Below, in pieces: positions 16,861 to 26,589 of a stretch of DNA of 64,000 nt (position 1 is the stretch's first letter; every line of letters starts with the position of its first letter). The stretch spans positions 744,001 to 808,000 of the forward strand of contig NZ_LMAF01000001.1 of assembly GCF_001542875.1 (NCBI RefSeq). Direction: 5' to 3'. The notes under the pieces are model-generated. The model was not told the origin of the DNA. It searched no databases and saw only the letters and a list, made by a program, of their open reading frames with translations. The DNA comes from Erythrobacter sp. YT30. GTDB taxonomy: Bacteria; Pseudomonadota; Alphaproteobacteria; Sphingomonadales; Sphingomonadaceae. Made by a program: the position numbers and the translations under genes.

Positions 16861-17123
16861 AGCGAGACCGGCGAGCAGTCTTGGCCATCGTTCTTTTGTT
16901 CGTCGGAATTGGGTTCGCTGTCAGCTACAGCTACGATTATGCCTATTTTAGGGCGACATATGCTTCAGAGAGAGCTTCGAGTTCGCCACACGCGCCGATC
17001 TGGTGCCTCGCAGATTGCCCTACTCACCCAGCTGATAAAGGCTATAAGTTTTGGATAAGCTTCACTTCCTTTGCTTCAACTTTCGCGATCTTACTACTCA
17101 TGTATTTTCGGCCTAAGACATGA
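16857..17123 (+). CDS. Small two-helix membrane protein between trpB and trpA
   Basis: An 88-residue unknown with a basic N-terminus (MKRDRRAV), a membrane helix at about 8-26, a loop carrying two Cys (WCLADCP) and a second helix at about 68-84. The GTG start overlaps the trpB stop (GTGA) and its stop overlaps the trpA start (ATGA), which favours a real translated gene. Base composition looks less GC-rich than the flanking trp genes. I recognise no family. The two Cys in the loop could form a periplasmic disulfide if both ends face the cytoplasm. Confidence 0.65.
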   Translation: MKRDRRAVLAIVLLFVGIGFAVSYSYDYAYFRATYASERASSSPHAPIWCLADCPTHPADKGYKFWISFTSFASTFAILLLMYFRPKT

Positions 17124-17902
17124 CCCGCCTCCAAACTGCCTTCTCTCAACCCCACCCCGCTTTCGTCGCTTTCATAACTGCTGGCGACGGCGACACCGCG
17201 GCCAATCTCGACGCTCTTGTTGCGGGCGGTGCGGATGTGATTGAGCTTGGCATGCCGTTTACCGATCCGATGGCGGATGGACCTGCGATCCAGTCTGCGA
17301 ATTTGCGATCATTGGGCAAAGGCACCACCACTGCTGACGTCTTTCAAGTCACAAAAGACTTCCGCGCACGGCATCCTGACACCCCACTCATCCTGATGGG
17401 ATACGCCAATCCTATGATCCGGCGCGGGCCTGAATGGTTTGCATCCGAATGCGTAAAGGCAGGCGTGGACGGCGTCATCTGCGTCGATATTCCGCCCGAA
17501 GAAGATGGCGAGCTTGGCCCGGCGCTGCGCGATGCTGGTATTGCGCCTATTCGGCTTGCAACGCCCACCACTGATGCTGCACGCCTTCCGCAAGTGCTCG
17601 AGGGATCGGGCGGGTTTCTTTATTACGTGTCGGTCGCCGGGATTACGGGTCTGCAACAGGCCGCGCAAAGCTCTATCGAGGAGGCGGTCGCGAAACTCAA
17701 AGCCGCGACCGATCTGCCGGTCGCCGTCGGCTTTGGTGTGCGCACGCCCGAGCAGGCAGCTGAAATCGCAAAAGTGGCCGATGGCGTTGTCGTCGGCTCT
17801 GCGCTCGTGGATCTTGTCGGCGAATTTGGCGATGAGGCCCCGGCCAAGCTACAAGAGCTGACCGAGAGGCTGGTCGCTGCAATGAGAGACTTGAAACAAT
17901 GA
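17120..17902 (+). CDS. trpA: Tryptophan synthase alpha chain
   Basis: This 260-residue TIM-barrel subunit cleaves indole-3-glycerol phosphate to indole and glyceraldehyde 3-phosphate. The catalytic Glu42 and Asp53 are in [17 protein letters not shown]; the phosphate-binding loop is [10 protein letters not shown] and GSALVD. It overlaps the preceding small ORF and the following accD by 4 bases each, so trpF through accD form one tightly coupled transcript. Confidence 0.97.
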   Translation: MTRLQTAFSQPHPAFVAFITAGDGDTAANLDALVAGGADVIELGMPFTDPMADGPAIQSANLRSLGKGTTTADVFQVTKDFRARHPDTPLILMGYANPMIRRGPEWFASECVKAGVDGVICVDIPPEEDGELGPALRDAGIAPIRLATPTTDAARLPQVLEGSGGFLYYVSVAGITGLQQAAQSSIEEAVAKLKAATDLPVAVGFGVRTPEQAAEIAKVADGVVVGSALVDLVGEFGDEAPAKLQELTERLVAAMRDLKQ

Positions 17903-18762
17903 GCTGGTTCAACCGCGTTCGCAATTCGCTCGGGTTTACCGACGAGAAAAAGAGCACAGAGAAAGATCTCTGGATCAAATGCTCCAATTGCCAGGAAATG
18001 CTGTTTGTCGCCGAGTACGAAGAGAACCTCTCAGTCTGCCCCCGGTGTGAGCATCATGGACGGATTGGCGCAGATGCTCGGTTGAAGCTGCTGCTTGATG
18101 AGGGTTTCGACCTGCTCCCGCTGCCACAAGTCACCGAAGATCCTCTGAAATTCAAGGATTCCAAGCGCTACACCGATCGCCTCAAAGCTGCTCGCGCCAA
18201 GAACCCGCATGATGATGCATTCGTGGTTGGATCAGGCGAGATTGATGGCAAGCCTGCCGTCGTAGGTGTGCAGGATTTCGGCTTTATGGGCGGATCGATG
18301 GGCATGGCTGTCGGCATGGCGTTTTGTGCAGGGGCTGAGCGCGCGCTTCGACGCAAGGCGGCTTTCGTGGTGGTAACGGCGGCGGGCGGCGCTCGTATGC
18401 AGGAAGGCATTTTGAGCCTTATGCAAATGCCGCGCGCGACTGTGATGACGCGGCGTCTAAAGGCGGCAGGTCTGCCTTACATAGTCGTGCTTACAGACCC
18501 AACCACGGGCGGCGTTACGGCCAGCTATGCGATGCTGGGCGATGTGCAGATTGCTGAACCCGGCGCGCTGATTGGTTTTGCTGGCCAGCGCGTGATCCAG
18601 GACACGATCCGCGAGCAGCTGCCCGAAGGCTTTCAGCGCGCCGAATATTTGCACAAGCACGGCATGGTCGACATGGTGGTGCATCGCCGCGATCTGAAGG
18701 CGACGCTTGCAAGCGTGCTCGACTACATGCAGCCGCCGAAAACCGGCAGTAAGGCTGCCTGA
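17899..18762 (+). CDS. accD: Acetyl-CoA carboxylase carboxyltransferase subunit beta
   Basis: A 287-residue subunit that, with AccA, transfers the carboxyl group from biotin to acetyl-CoA to form malonyl-CoA for fatty acid synthesis. The N-terminal four-cysteine zinc finger is complete (Cys28, 31, 47, 50) and the crotonase-like core shows [19 protein letters not shown] and [14 protein letters not shown]. The trpFBA-accD-folC order is common in alphaproteobacteria. Confidence 0.97.
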   Translation: MSWFNRVRNSLGFTDEKKSTEKDLWIKCSNCQEMLFVAEYEENLSVCPRCEHHGRIGADARLKLLLDEGFDLLPLPQVTEDPLKFKDSKRYTDRLKAARAKNPHDDAFVVGSGEIDGKPAVVGVQDFGFMGGSMGMAVGMAFCAGAERALRRKAAFVVVTAAGGARMQEGILSLMQMPRATVMTRRLKAAGLPYIVVLTDPTTGGVTASYAMLGDVQIAEPGALIGFAGQRVIQDTIREQLPEGFQRAEYLHKHGMVDMVVHRRDLKATLASVLDYMQPPKTGSKAA

Positions 18763-18767
18763 GGCCA

Positions 18768-20075
18768 ATGCCCGATTTCGGCCGCTCGGACGATCCGCGC
18801 GTTCAATCACAACTCGACAGGCTCGCAAAGTTGAGCGTTCCGCAAGGCCGATTTGGCCTTGAGACGATGCGCGCGATGATGGAGCGGCTCGGTAATCCGC
18901 ACCGCAAGCTACCGCCGGTGTTTCATGTCGCTGGCACAAATGGGAAAGGATCCACCTGTGCTTTTCTGCGCGCGATGCTGGAGGCTGAGGGGTACAAGGT
19001 GCATGTCACCACGTCCCCTCATCTGGTGCGCTATAATGAGCGGATCCGGGTTGCGGGAAAGCTGATCGAGGATGCGCGGCTGGCTGAACTGCTCAAAGAG
19101 GTCTTGGACACATGCGAGGATTTGGGACCAAGCTTCTTTGAAGTCACGATCGCTGCCGCCTTCACCGAGTTCGCGCGCGTGCCAGCGGATGCTTGCGTCG
19201 TTGAAGTGGGCCTTGGCGGGAGGCTCGATGCTACCAATGTGCTGGAACCGGAAGTTCTTGCGGCCTGCGGGATCGCGGCTTTGGGGTTGGACCATGAGAG
19301 GTTTTTATTGGCGCCGGAGGAAGGCGTGCCAGAGGAGCCTATAGCACGCATTGCGTTTGAAAAAGCGGGGATCGCAAAACGGGGTGCGCCGCTGGTGACT
19401 TATGGCGGGCGCCTTAATCCTCGCGAGGCAAAGGCTGCCATTGAGTCTGTCGCTCAATCGCAGGGCGCCGAACTATTCGATTGGTGGAATGTGCTGGAAC
19501 AAGGGGGGAATAGCGGCGAGTTTATGTACTGCGAGCGCGAGCGAGAGCTTGATTTTCCAAAACCCTCCTTGTCAGGCGAGCATCAGTATCTGAACGCCGG
19601 TCTCGCTATTGCCATGCTCCGCGCCCAGTCGAAGTTAGCGGTTTCATTCAAAGCTGCCGAACTCGGCCTAATGCGCGCAAATTGGCCCGCGAGGATGCAG
19701 CATCTCAGAACGGGACCGTTGACTGCCCTGACCGCTTCACAGGTCTGGCTCGACGGGGGCCACAATCCAAGCGCAGGCGAAGCTATTTCGAAGCATTTTG
19801 ATGGTCCGGTGCACCTCATCCTTGGGATGCTCGACAACAAGAACCCACGCGCTTTGCTCGATCCGCTCGGAGACCGGGTGCGGTCCCTTCGGATTGTTCC
19901 AGTACCCGGCCACGATGCGCACCCGGCCTCGGCTTTCGGACCGGATGCGGTGACGGCTGACAATCTGGAAGAAGCGCTGCTCAGCCTGCCATCGGATGAT
20001 TTCCCGGTGCTCATTGCAGGTTCGCTCTATCTGGCTGGTGAGGCGCTCAAACTGAATGATGAGATACCCGATTAG
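18768..20075 (+). CDS. folC: Bifunctional folylpolyglutamate / dihydrofolate synthase
   Basis: A 435-residue Mur-ligase family enzyme that joins glutamate to dihydropteroate and adds further glutamates to folates. The P-loop GTNGKGST is at residues 56-63, followed by SPHLVRYNERI, the VEVGLGGRLDATNVL motif and HNPSAGEAI in the C-terminal domain. It starts 5 bases after accD. Its stop overlaps the stop of the convergent transporter gene by 4 bases. Confidence 0.95.
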   Translation: MPDFGRSDDPRVQSQLDRLAKLSVPQGRFGLETMRAMMERLGNPHRKLPPVFHVAGTNGKGSTCAFLRAMLEAEGYKVHVTTSPHLVRYNERIRVAGKLIEDARLAELLKEVLDTCEDLGPSFFEVTIAAAFTEFARVPADACVVEVGLGGRLDATNVLEPEVLAACGIAALGLDHERFLLAPEEGVPEEPIARIAFEKAGIAKRGAPLVTYGGRLNPREAKAAIESVAQSQGAELFDWWNVLEQGGNSGEFMYCERERELDFPKPSLSGEHQYLNAGLAIAMLRAQSKLAVSFKAAELGLMRANWPARMQHLRTGPLTALTASQVWLDGGHNPSAGEAISKHFDGPVHLILGMLDNKNPRALLDPLGDRVRSLRIVPVPGHDAHPASAFGPDAVTADNLEEALLSLPSDDFPVLIAGSLYLAGEALKLNDEIPD

Positions 20076-21367
20076 GCCCCTTCGCGCCCTGCACTTCCCA
20101 GTGCATCATCAACCAGTCCCGACCGCATCATCCATGCAAACAGCACTATACCCGGCAGTGCCAGCACAGTCGTCAGCACATAGAATTGCACATAGCCAAG
20201 GCCTTCAATCAGCGCGCCAGCTGTCGTGCCAGTGAGCAGCCGTCCGACAATGCTCGCTCCTGCTGAAATCAGTGCATATTGCGCGGCGGTAAAGCGCAAA
20301 TCGCACAGCGCGGAGAAGTAGGCGACGACAACAACGCCGCCATATCCACTGGCGAGGTTCTCAAACCCTATCGCAGCAGCGAGGCCGAGATTGGAATGCC
20401 CGGCACCGGCCAGAATTGCAAAGCTCAAATTCGACACCGCCATCAGCACCAGCGCAAGCAGAACCGAGCGCTTCAATCCTGCCTGCGCATAGATGATACC
20501 GCCCACGAATATGCCGATGATATAGGCCCAAAAGCCGACGCCCACATCGTACAAGGCTATCTCGTCATTGGTGTATTGAAGATGCTCAAACAGAAGGCGG
20601 AAAGTCAGGTTTGCAAGCGTATCGCCAATCTTGTGTATCAGGATGAAGGCGAGGACGAGCCACGCCCCATGTCTTGCGAAGAACTCTTCGAAAGGCCCGG
20701 CGATTGAGCGCCACACATCGCCCAGCCTCTTACGCGCAATTTGTGCTTGGCGGCGCGCCGGTTCGCCCATGAAAAGAGCGGTCAGCATTGCGGGAAGAGC
20801 CAGCCCTGCACAGGCAATATAGGCCGCCTCCCAACCATGTCGCGCAGCCACAACCAGCGCGATCGCTCCCGCGCCAGCCGAGCCTACGCGCCAGCCATAT
20901 TGGTTCATGCCTGATCCCGTACCAAGCTGATCGGGCGTCAAGACTTCGATACGGTAGGCATCGATCACAATGTCGAATGTCGCCCCAGCGACGCCAACAA
21001 GAACAGCAGCTATGATTGTGGCAGTGAGGCTGGAGGCAGGGTTCACAAGCGCTAGATTGACGACCGCCGCGATAACAAAAGCGCCCGCGAGCAGCATCCA
21101 AGACACCCGCTGCCCGAGCGCGCTGATGAAAGGCAAACGCACACCGTCAATCACCCAGGCCCAAAAGACTTTCAGATTGTAGACGAGAAACGCGAGGCTG
21201 AAGGCAGCCACGGTCTTTATGTCGATCCCGTCCTGCGCCAGCCGCGTCGTCAGCGTCGCGCCAATCATCGCATAGGGAAAGCCCGAAGAGACGCCGACTG
21301 CAAAAGCCGCCAGCACTTCCTTTTCAACATAGGGTTTCGCCGCGCTCCAAAGGGTGCGCTTGGTCAT
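20072..21367 (-). CDS. AmpG-like MFS transporter (short paralogue)
   Basis: This 431-residue protein has about twelve membrane helices and AmpG-type features: GVSSGFPYAMIGATLTTRLAQDGID in helix 1-2, IVIDAYRIEVL, and the central basic loop. AmpG imports GlcNAc-anhydromuropeptides for cell-wall recycling. It follows the longer paralogue by 6 bases on the same strand, so the pair is probably one operon. Substrate assignment is by family resemblance only. Confidence 0.78.
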   Translation of the reverse strand: MTKRTLWSAAKPYVEKEVLAAFAVGVSSGFPYAMIGATLTTRLAQDGIDIKTVAAFSLAFLVYNLKVFWAWVIDGVRLPFISALGQRVSWMLLAGAFVIAAVVNLALVNPASSLTATIIAAVLVGVAGATFDIVIDAYRIEVLTPDQLGTGSGMNQYGWRVGSAGAGAIALVVAARHGWEAAYIACAGLALPAMLTALFMGEPARRQAQIARKRLGDVWRSIAGPFEEFFARHGAWLVLAFILIHKIGDTLANLTFRLLFEHLQYTNDEIALYDVGVGFWAYIIGIFVGGIIYAQAGLKRSVLLALVLMAVSNLSFAILAGAGHSNLGLAAAIGFENLASGYGGVVVVAYFSALCDLRFTAAQYALISAGASIVGRLLTGTTAGALIEGLGYVQFYVLTTVLALPGIVLFAWMMRSGLVDDALGSAGREGA

Positions 21368-21373
21368 CTGATA

Positions 21374-23215
21374 CTATTCGGCAGGCTGCGCGGAAGCTTC
21401 GGGCGCTACAACGCCGGCTTTGGCTCCTGCCCGCGATTGGCGATACCATTCTGCAAGGCACAGGAAGACTGCAATAAAGCCTATAAAGGTCGTGAGCACG
21501 AAAACGTCGAAATAGCCTTGGTTCTCGATCATATCCCCCAAAGCGCCGCGACCAAGCGTGCCTACCAGCAAGGTGAGCGAGGACAGCAGCGCGTATTGCA
21601 CGGCCGCATATTTCTTCGAAACAATGGAAGAGAGCCACGCAACGAACGCAGCGCCCGCAATGCCAATCGCCAAGTTCTCAAACATGATGGTGAAAGTTAG
21701 ACGCGGCAAAGCATCGGATCCGAATGGAGCAATCGTGCTGATCAGCCAGGAGAACCCGACAAGATCACTCGCCCACTGCATGTTCGCGCCGCCCACGGCC
21801 ATATCTGCGTATAGAAGGTTGGTGAGCGCGGCGAGCAAGGCACCTAGAGTCAATGTCAGCATTCGCCCAAGTACGGTCAGCATATATCCGCCCAGTGCGA
21901 GCCCGGCGATGATTGCTCCGACGCCAAAGAACTTGGATGCAAAGGCAACCTCGTCATTGGTGTACTGCAATTCGCCAAGATAGAAGGGATAAGCAAACGT
22001 GCCCCAGATCGCGTCGCAGATGCGGTAAGTCAGCACTAGCGCGAGGATAAGGATGAGCGGCCAGCCAATCCGCCCCACAAACTCAATCAGAGGCACCAGC
22101 AAAGCGCGGTAAAGATGGTCAAGAGCGCCGCCCTTTGATGCACTCACCTCGCCCACCTCGATCACATCTTCATTGAGCACCCGCTTTTGATGCAAGAGAG
22201 CCGCGATAATGCTCGGCAGGATGATGGTCGCAAGGATGATGAAGGGGCCAAACCATTTGGTAAAATCGGTCGGATCAGGCCGACCGCTCTCATTGAGTGG
22301 GAACATGCCAAGCAGCCAGTTGAAATCGAAATAGGCACCGCTGCCAAACTCCATGACAGGCAGGAACATGGGAACAAATCCGCCGAGCGCACGAACCATG
22401 AAGATGCCCAGGATGAGCAGCGCCCATCCCCATAAGGCAAGCACCCAGACAAGATGCTTGTTGCGCACATCCCGCCGCACTTCGCCCACGGCATAGAGCT
22501 CTTCAATCTCGTCTTCACCCGGACCGATTGCGCTCGCTTTGCCGCCTTCGCCATCGGGGGCAAACAGGCCAGCAAATCCTACCAAGAGGATCGAAGCGCC
22601 GAACAGCAGATATGTCTCTGGCCAACCGATGCGCGCTGCGATTATCAGACCGAGCGCCCCTCCAAATAGCGAGGCAAGGCGAAAGCCCATCTGGTAAATC
22701 GTCGAGAGGATATCGAGCGTCGCCTTTTCGTCCGCCACATCGATACGCCAAGCGTTGATCGCAATGTCCTGGGTCGCGCTCGCCAAGGCGCCGATCCCTG
22801 CGAGCAGCGAAAACCAGCCGAGCTGCGTCTTGGGTTCAAGCAAGCTCAGCGTCACCAGAATGATGCCAAGGATCACCTGCATCGGGACGATCCATTGCTT
22901 GCGCTTGCCCAATGCTCGCAAGGCCGGGATGTTGATTTTATCTACCAGAGGCGACCAGATGAACTGGAAAGCGTAGGCTAGCCCGATGAGCGAAAAAACG
23001 CCCATCGTTTCAAGGTCAACCTCGGCTTCGGAAAGCCAAGCGTACAGCGTTCCCAAAAACAATGCGAACGGCAAACCACTGGCAAAGCCGAACAGCGCCA
23101 TAAAGGCCGTTTTGCGCTGCCCCATGGCACGCAGAACTTCGCCCATTCCGGGCTTCTTTTTGGCAACTGCTTCGGTCAACTTGTGATCCCTTTCGATCCC
23201 GTCTTTAGATCGCAT
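21374..23215 (-). CDS. AmpG-like MFS transporter with an inserted central membrane module
   Basis: A 613-residue transporter. The N-half ([39 protein letters not shown]) is typical of AmpG muropeptide permeases. Between the two six-helix halves, about residues 222-370, lies an extra segment with two or more additional membrane helices ([39 protein letters not shown]). The shorter neighbour lacks it. The ATG at 23215 has no clear ribosome site; a TTG about eleven codons later ([11 protein letters not shown]), preceded by AAAGG, is a reasonable alternative. Confidence 0.8.
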   Translation of the reverse strand: MRSKDGIERDHKLTEAVAKKKPGMGEVLRAMGQRKTAFMALFGFASGLPFALFLGTLYAWLSEAEVDLETMGVFSLIGLAYAFQFIWSPLVDKINIPALRALGKRKQWIVPMQVILGIILVTLSLLEPKTQLGWFSLLAGIGALASATQDIAINAWRIDVADEKATLDILSTIYQMGFRLASLFGGALGLIIAARIGWPETYLLFGASILLVGFAGLFAPDGEGGKASAIGPGEDEIEELYAVGEVRRDVRNKHLVWVLALWGWALLILGIFMVRALGGFVPMFLPVMEFGSGAYFDFNWLLGMFPLNESGRPDPTDFTKWFGPFIILATIILPSIIAALLHQKRVLNEDVIEVGEVSASKGGALDHLYRALLVPLIEFVGRIGWPLILILALVLTYRICDAIWGTFAYPFYLGELQYTNDEVAFASKFFGVGAIIAGLALGGYMLTVLGRMLTLTLGALLAALTNLLYADMAVGGANMQWASDLVGFSWLISTIAPFGSDALPRLTFTIMFENLAIGIAGAAFVAWLSSIVSKKYAAVQYALLSSLTLLVGTLGRGALGDMIENQGYFDVFVLTTFIGFIAVFLCLAEWYRQSRAGAKAGVVAPEASAQPAE

Positions 23216-23263
23216 GCGGTTTCTGCCACACTAGCGGGGCAAGAGAGGAATAGGAACGCCCAT

Positions 23264-24442
23264 ATGAATGCGTCCACAACACAAGCGACCAAACAGCCCC
23301 AGGGCCTTCGCGCGACACCGGGACAATTGGCTTTGGCTGAGGCGATCCGGTCTGGCGAGGCGCGGACGGCTGATAGCGTCGGACATCTGCCCGCCTCGCT
23401 TTATACCTGCCCCGATCACTTTGCGCGCGAGGAGGCGGCACTTTTTGATCGGATGCCGCAAGTTTTGTGCCCTTCGGCTCTGCTTCCCGATCCCGGAATG
23501 GCAGTTCCGCACGATGGCACAGGGCGGCCCTTACTCATTACGCGTGATGCGGATGGCCAGGCGCATGTGTTCCTCAATGTGTGCCAGCATCGCGGTACGC
23601 GGCTTGTTGAAGGAGAAGAGGTTCAATGCGCCAAGCGGCTGGTCTGTCCGTATCATGCCTGGACCTATAAACTCGATGGAAAGCTGCTCGCCCTGCCCCG
23701 GCCAGAGACTTTCCCCGGCCTCGACAAGAGCGAGCACGCCCTAACTGAATTGCCGAGCTGCGAGGCAGGCGGTGTCATCTGGTTCGCCCCGTCGGCTGAT
23801 CCTGAACCTGATTTCTCGCACGCCGAAACGCTGGGAGAGGACTTCGCCGCCTTCGGAATGACCGATGCTTACCTTTTCCGGCGCAAGACGCACACGGTGA
23901 AAGGCAATTGGAAGCTCATCATGGATGCGTTTCTGGAAAGCTATCACGTGACGCGGCTTCATGCCGACACCATCGGGCCCTTCTTCAAAGATGGCGTGAC
24001 CTCGGGCGATCAGGTGGGGCCGCACCAGCGCAGCCTTGTCGGGCGGCTCGAAGAAATGGATGGGCTTGATCTTGGCGATATGGCGGTGCTGCGAAAGCTT
24101 GCCACATTCGCCTATCAACTCGTGCCCGCGACAGTGATTGTGCCCAGCCCTGACTATGTGAACATCATGGTCCTCATGCCGCAGGCAGCCGATTTGACAC
24201 TGGTCGAGGACTTCATGCTCATCCCAGAAGCGCCTCCCACGGATAAAGCGCGCGATCACTGGGAACGTAGCTGGGCTTTGCTAGATGGCGGGGTCTTTGC
24301 ATCGGAAGACTTCCGAGCGGCAGAACTTGGTCAGCAAGGCCTATCGTCGGGCGCGATTGAGCATATCACGCTTGGCACGCTGGAAGCTGGCATAACGCGG
24401 TTTCATTCGGTTCTCGCAGATGCCTTGCGGGAGCACGGCTGA
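23264..24442 (+). CDS. Rieske [2Fe-2S] ring-hydroxylating oxygenase alpha subunit
   Basis: The 392-residue protein has an intact Rieske cluster motif, CQH at 107-109 and CPYH at 128-131, and a mononuclear iron site in [13 protein letters not shown] (His-x4-His). These are the large-subunit marks of Rieske non-heme iron oxygenases. The substrate is unknown; no reductase or small subunit is next to it. Choline- or carnitine-type monooxygenases and aromatic dioxygenases share this layout. The ATG at 23264 follows GAGAGGAA; the gene is divergent from the AmpG-like pair. Confidence 0.87.
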   Translation: MNASTTQATKQPQGLRATPGQLALAEAIRSGEARTADSVGHLPASLYTCPDHFAREEAALFDRMPQVLCPSALLPDPGMAVPHDGTGRPLLITRDADGQAHVFLNVCQHRGTRLVEGEEVQCAKRLVCPYHAWTYKLDGKLLALPRPETFPGLDKSEHALTELPSCEAGGVIWFAPSADPEPDFSHAETLGEDFAAFGMTDAYLFRRKTHTVKGNWKLIMDAFLESYHVTRLHADTIGPFFKDGVTSGDQVGPHQRSLVGRLEEMDGLDLGDMAVLRKLATFAYQLVPATVIVPSPDYVNIMVLMPQAADLTLVEDFMLIPEAPPTDKARDHWERSWALLDGGVFASEDFRAAELGQQGLSSGAIEHITLGTLEAGITRFHSVLADALREHG

Positions 24443-24463
24443 GCGCCTAGGCGCGTCGGCGAT

Positions 24464-25243
24464 ATGCCAACCAACCCAACCCGATCCGCTGACCGCCCTG
24501 AAGGCGAGCGTATAGCCAAATTGCTCGCACGCGCTGGTGTCGCAAGCCGCCGCGAAGTGGAGCGAATGATTGGCGATGGGCGCGTCGCGATTGATGGCAA
24601 AGTGCTCGAAACACCCGCAACAATCCTCAAGGATTTGAAAGGCGTGACAGTCGATGGAAAGCCCGTTGGCAAAGCCGACGCCACAATGCTGTTTGCGTTT
24701 CACAAGCCTACGGGACTCATCACAGCAGAGCGCGATCCAGCTGGCCGCGCTACGATCTATTCCGCGCTCACCAATGCCCTGCCCAAAGGCACACCGCGGT
24801 TGATGCCTGTCGGCAGGCTCGATTTGAACACCGAAGGCCTGTTGCTCCTCACCAATGATGGCGGTCTGAAACGCCAGATGGAGCTTCCTGCGACCGGCAT
24901 TCCGCGCACCTATCGTGCCCGCGCTTTCGGCGATGTCTCGCAGGAACAGCTTGAGGATTTGATTGAAGGGGTGACCATCGATGGCGTGCGCTATGGCTCA
25001 ATCGACGCAAATCTGGAGCGAGGCGGAGGTTCGGGCAAGAACCAGTGGATCGAGATGACCATCACCGAGGGCAAGAACCGCGAAGTGCGCAAAGTGCTCG
25101 AATATTTGGGGCTTAAGGTGAACCGCCTCATCCGAACCGCCTATGGCCCGTTTGAATTGGGCGATTTGCCGCGTGGACGTGCCGCAATGATCCGCAAAGG
25201 TGATCTGTCGCGGTTTCAAAGCTCGCTCAAGAAGCGCGCATGA
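24464..25243 (+). CDS. rluB: 23S rRNA pseudouridine synthase, RluB/RsuA family
   Basis: A 259-residue enzyme with an N-terminal S4 RNA-binding domain (ERIAKLLARAGVASRREVERMIGDGRV) and the catalytic motif GRLDLNTEGLLLLTNDG, where the Asp is the nucleophile of uridine isomerisation. The C-terminal GKNREVRKVLEYLGLKVNRLIRTAYGPF is characteristic of the RluB/RluE/RluF/RsuA group. RluB (23S U2605) is most likely but RsuA cannot be excluded. It overlaps rsmD by 4 bases. Confidence 0.87.
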   Translation: MPTNPTRSADRPEGERIAKLLARAGVASRREVERMIGDGRVAIDGKVLETPATILKDLKGVTVDGKPVGKADATMLFAFHKPTGLITAERDPAGRATIYSALTNALPKGTPRLMPVGRLDLNTEGLLLLTNDGGLKRQMELPATGIPRTYRARAFGDVSQEQLEDLIEGVTIDGVRYGSIDANLERGGGSGKNQWIEMTITEGKNREVRKVLEYLGLKVNRLIRTAYGPFELGDLPRGRAAMIRKGDLSRFQSSLKKRA

Positions 25244-25782
25244 GGATCATTGCAGGCGATTGGCGGGGCCGGAAACTGGTGGCACCTCCAGAGGATGCCA
25301 CGCGTCCCACGGCAGACCGGACGCGTGAGACGCTCTTTTCCATGCTCACAAGCCGGCTCGGTTCATTCGAAGACTTGCGGGTAGCTGATCTGTTTGCCGG
25401 ATCAGGTGCGCTTGGGCTTGAGGCCCTATCGCGCGGCGCGGCGCATTGTCTGTTTATTGAACACGATCGCGCGGCTCTTGACGCGATCAAAGCCAACATT
25501 CAAACACTTGATGCGCGGACAAGATCCCGCATCGATGCAAGTTCAGTTACGCGGCTAGGCCCTGCAAAAGAGGAATACGATCTGATACTTGCCGATCCGC
25601 CTTATCACACAGGCGCAGGCGCGGTGGCGCTTGATCGTCTTTTAAGATTGGGATGGATTGGAGAGGCGACGTGGATCGCGCTTGAAACCGCCGCCAATGA
25701 GGATGTGGCCGTCAAAGGCCTATCGATCGAAAAAGAGCGCCGGGTCGGCAAGGCAAAGCTGACGCTTTTGCGCCTCGCCTAG
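25240..25782 (+). CDS. rsmD: 16S rRNA (guanine-966-N2)-methyltransferase
   Basis: A 180-residue SAM-dependent methyltransferase with RIIAGDWRGRKL at the N-terminus, the SAM loop VADLFAGSGALGLEALSRGA, and the catalytic LILADPPYH. It methylates G966 of 16S rRNA. It is coupled by an ATGA overlap to the pseudouridine synthase, giving a two-gene rRNA modification operon. No clear terminator follows; a CCCATACGTGGG hairpin at about 25818-25829 has no T tract. Confidence 0.94.
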   Translation: MRIIAGDWRGRKLVAPPEDATRPTADRTRETLFSMLTSRLGSFEDLRVADLFAGSGALGLEALSRGAAHCLFIEHDRAALDAIKANIQTLDARTRSRIDASSVTRLGPAKEEYDLILADPPYHTGAGAVALDRLLRLGWIGEATWIALETAANEDVAVKGLSIEKERRVGKAKLTLLRLA

Positions 25783-25856
25783 AAACCTTGCGACCCGGCA
25801 ACCTCACCCCAATGACCACCCATACGTGGGCGAGGTATAGCGACCCTTGGGCGTCA

Positions 25857-26327
25857 TCACCTTTGGGATGGCATTTCGGTTTCCATTTCGGTCTCGGGCT
25901 GTGCTTGTGCCTGCGGCTCTGATGGCGGTGGTGCTTCCCCGCCTTCTACTGCGGCTGCACGCGCTTCGATCATCTGCCAGGCACTGGCGCGATCCTCTTC
26001 GCTCATGGCGCTGAGTGAGACCTTGTTGTCATCGGTAAGCCGCCAGAAGAGTTCCTGACGTTCAGGCGGCAGCGTCCAATAGTAACCCTGCGTTTCGGCG
26101 GGCCATGTCATAAAGGCGCTTTGCTGGTCAGCGGGCCACGTGTCGAAGATGGCCTGCTGCTCATCAGTCATCGCGGCAGAGGTATCGGTCATCGCATCGC
26201 CCTGCGCGACAGTGGCTTCATCCTGAACCATGGCCGCGACCAGGGTCGGATTGGCCATGGTCAGGGCGGCGAAACTGCCACTGACGAGGTACATTGACTG
26301 GGTACGGGTGAGTGAATGGGTAGGCAT
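25857..26327 (-). CDS. Unknown exported protein with 11-residue tandem repeats
   Basis: A 156-residue protein. The N-terminus (residues 12-34) is a weakly hydrophobic segment that could act as a signal or anchor. Residues 54-121 contain about six tandem units of 11 residues with a recurring pattern: acidic/Gln start, hydrophobic or aromatic middle, and Trp/Leu-Pro end (for example ADQQSAFMTWP, AETQGYYWTLP, PERQELFWRLT). The rest is a Glu/Pro/Gln-rich tail. I do not recognise the family. Confidence 0.65.
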   Translation of the reverse strand: MPTHSLTRTQSMYLVSGSFAALTMANPTLVAAMVQDEATVAQGDAMTDTSAAMTDEQQAIFDTWPADQQSAFMTWPAETQGYYWTLPPERQELFWRLTDDNKVSLSAMSEEDRASAWQMIEARAAAVEGGEAPPPSEPQAQAQPETEMETEMPSQR

Positions 26328-26589
26328 TGGGTTCTCCGAAGGGTTTCTTCCATGTTCTCGGTCCCAAGCATTGACGAACGCGGGTTTGTCTGACTGCCTT
26401 TGTCCCCACGACGTCCAGACGCCTATCCTTGTGCCTCTTCAAACCCATGCCGAACAGGTTTTGCGGCTTTGCCAAGCGCATGGCGGGCACGGGTTGCCGA
26501 AAGGGGTGTCAGAAATGGGATGGCGCGCTGAATGCAAGAAAGGGGCAGCCGGCTGGCCGCCCCTTTTTGTTTGAATTCAAAGCAGAAGT
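26328..26589. other. Intergenic region with possible structured RNA
   Basis: These 262 bases lie between two minus-strand genes. On the plus strand GGGTTTG (26382-26388) can pair with CAAACCC (26440-26446), enclosing a smaller TCTG/CAGA stem, and the region ends in the terminator at 26539-26570 with a T tract. A TTGACG at 26371 resembles a -35 box but I see no convincing -10 box. No believable protein is encoded. It may simply be the upstream region of the 25857-26327 gene. Confidence 0.35.
26539..26570. terminator. Bidirectional rho-independent terminator
   Basis: AAAGGGGC and GCCCCTTT form an 8-bp stem around a GC-rich loop. On the plus strand a T5-G-T3 tract follows; on the minus strand a weaker TTTCTT follows. 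On the minus strand it would end the transcript of the 26590-26892 gene, whose stop codon lies 20 bases before it. Confidence 0.75.

Noticed and set aside
26444-26456. CCCATGCCGAACA, which resembles the conserved core of 5S rRNA
   Set aside because: The match covers only about 12 bases. The rest of a 5S gene, its closing stem and neighbouring rRNA genes are missing.
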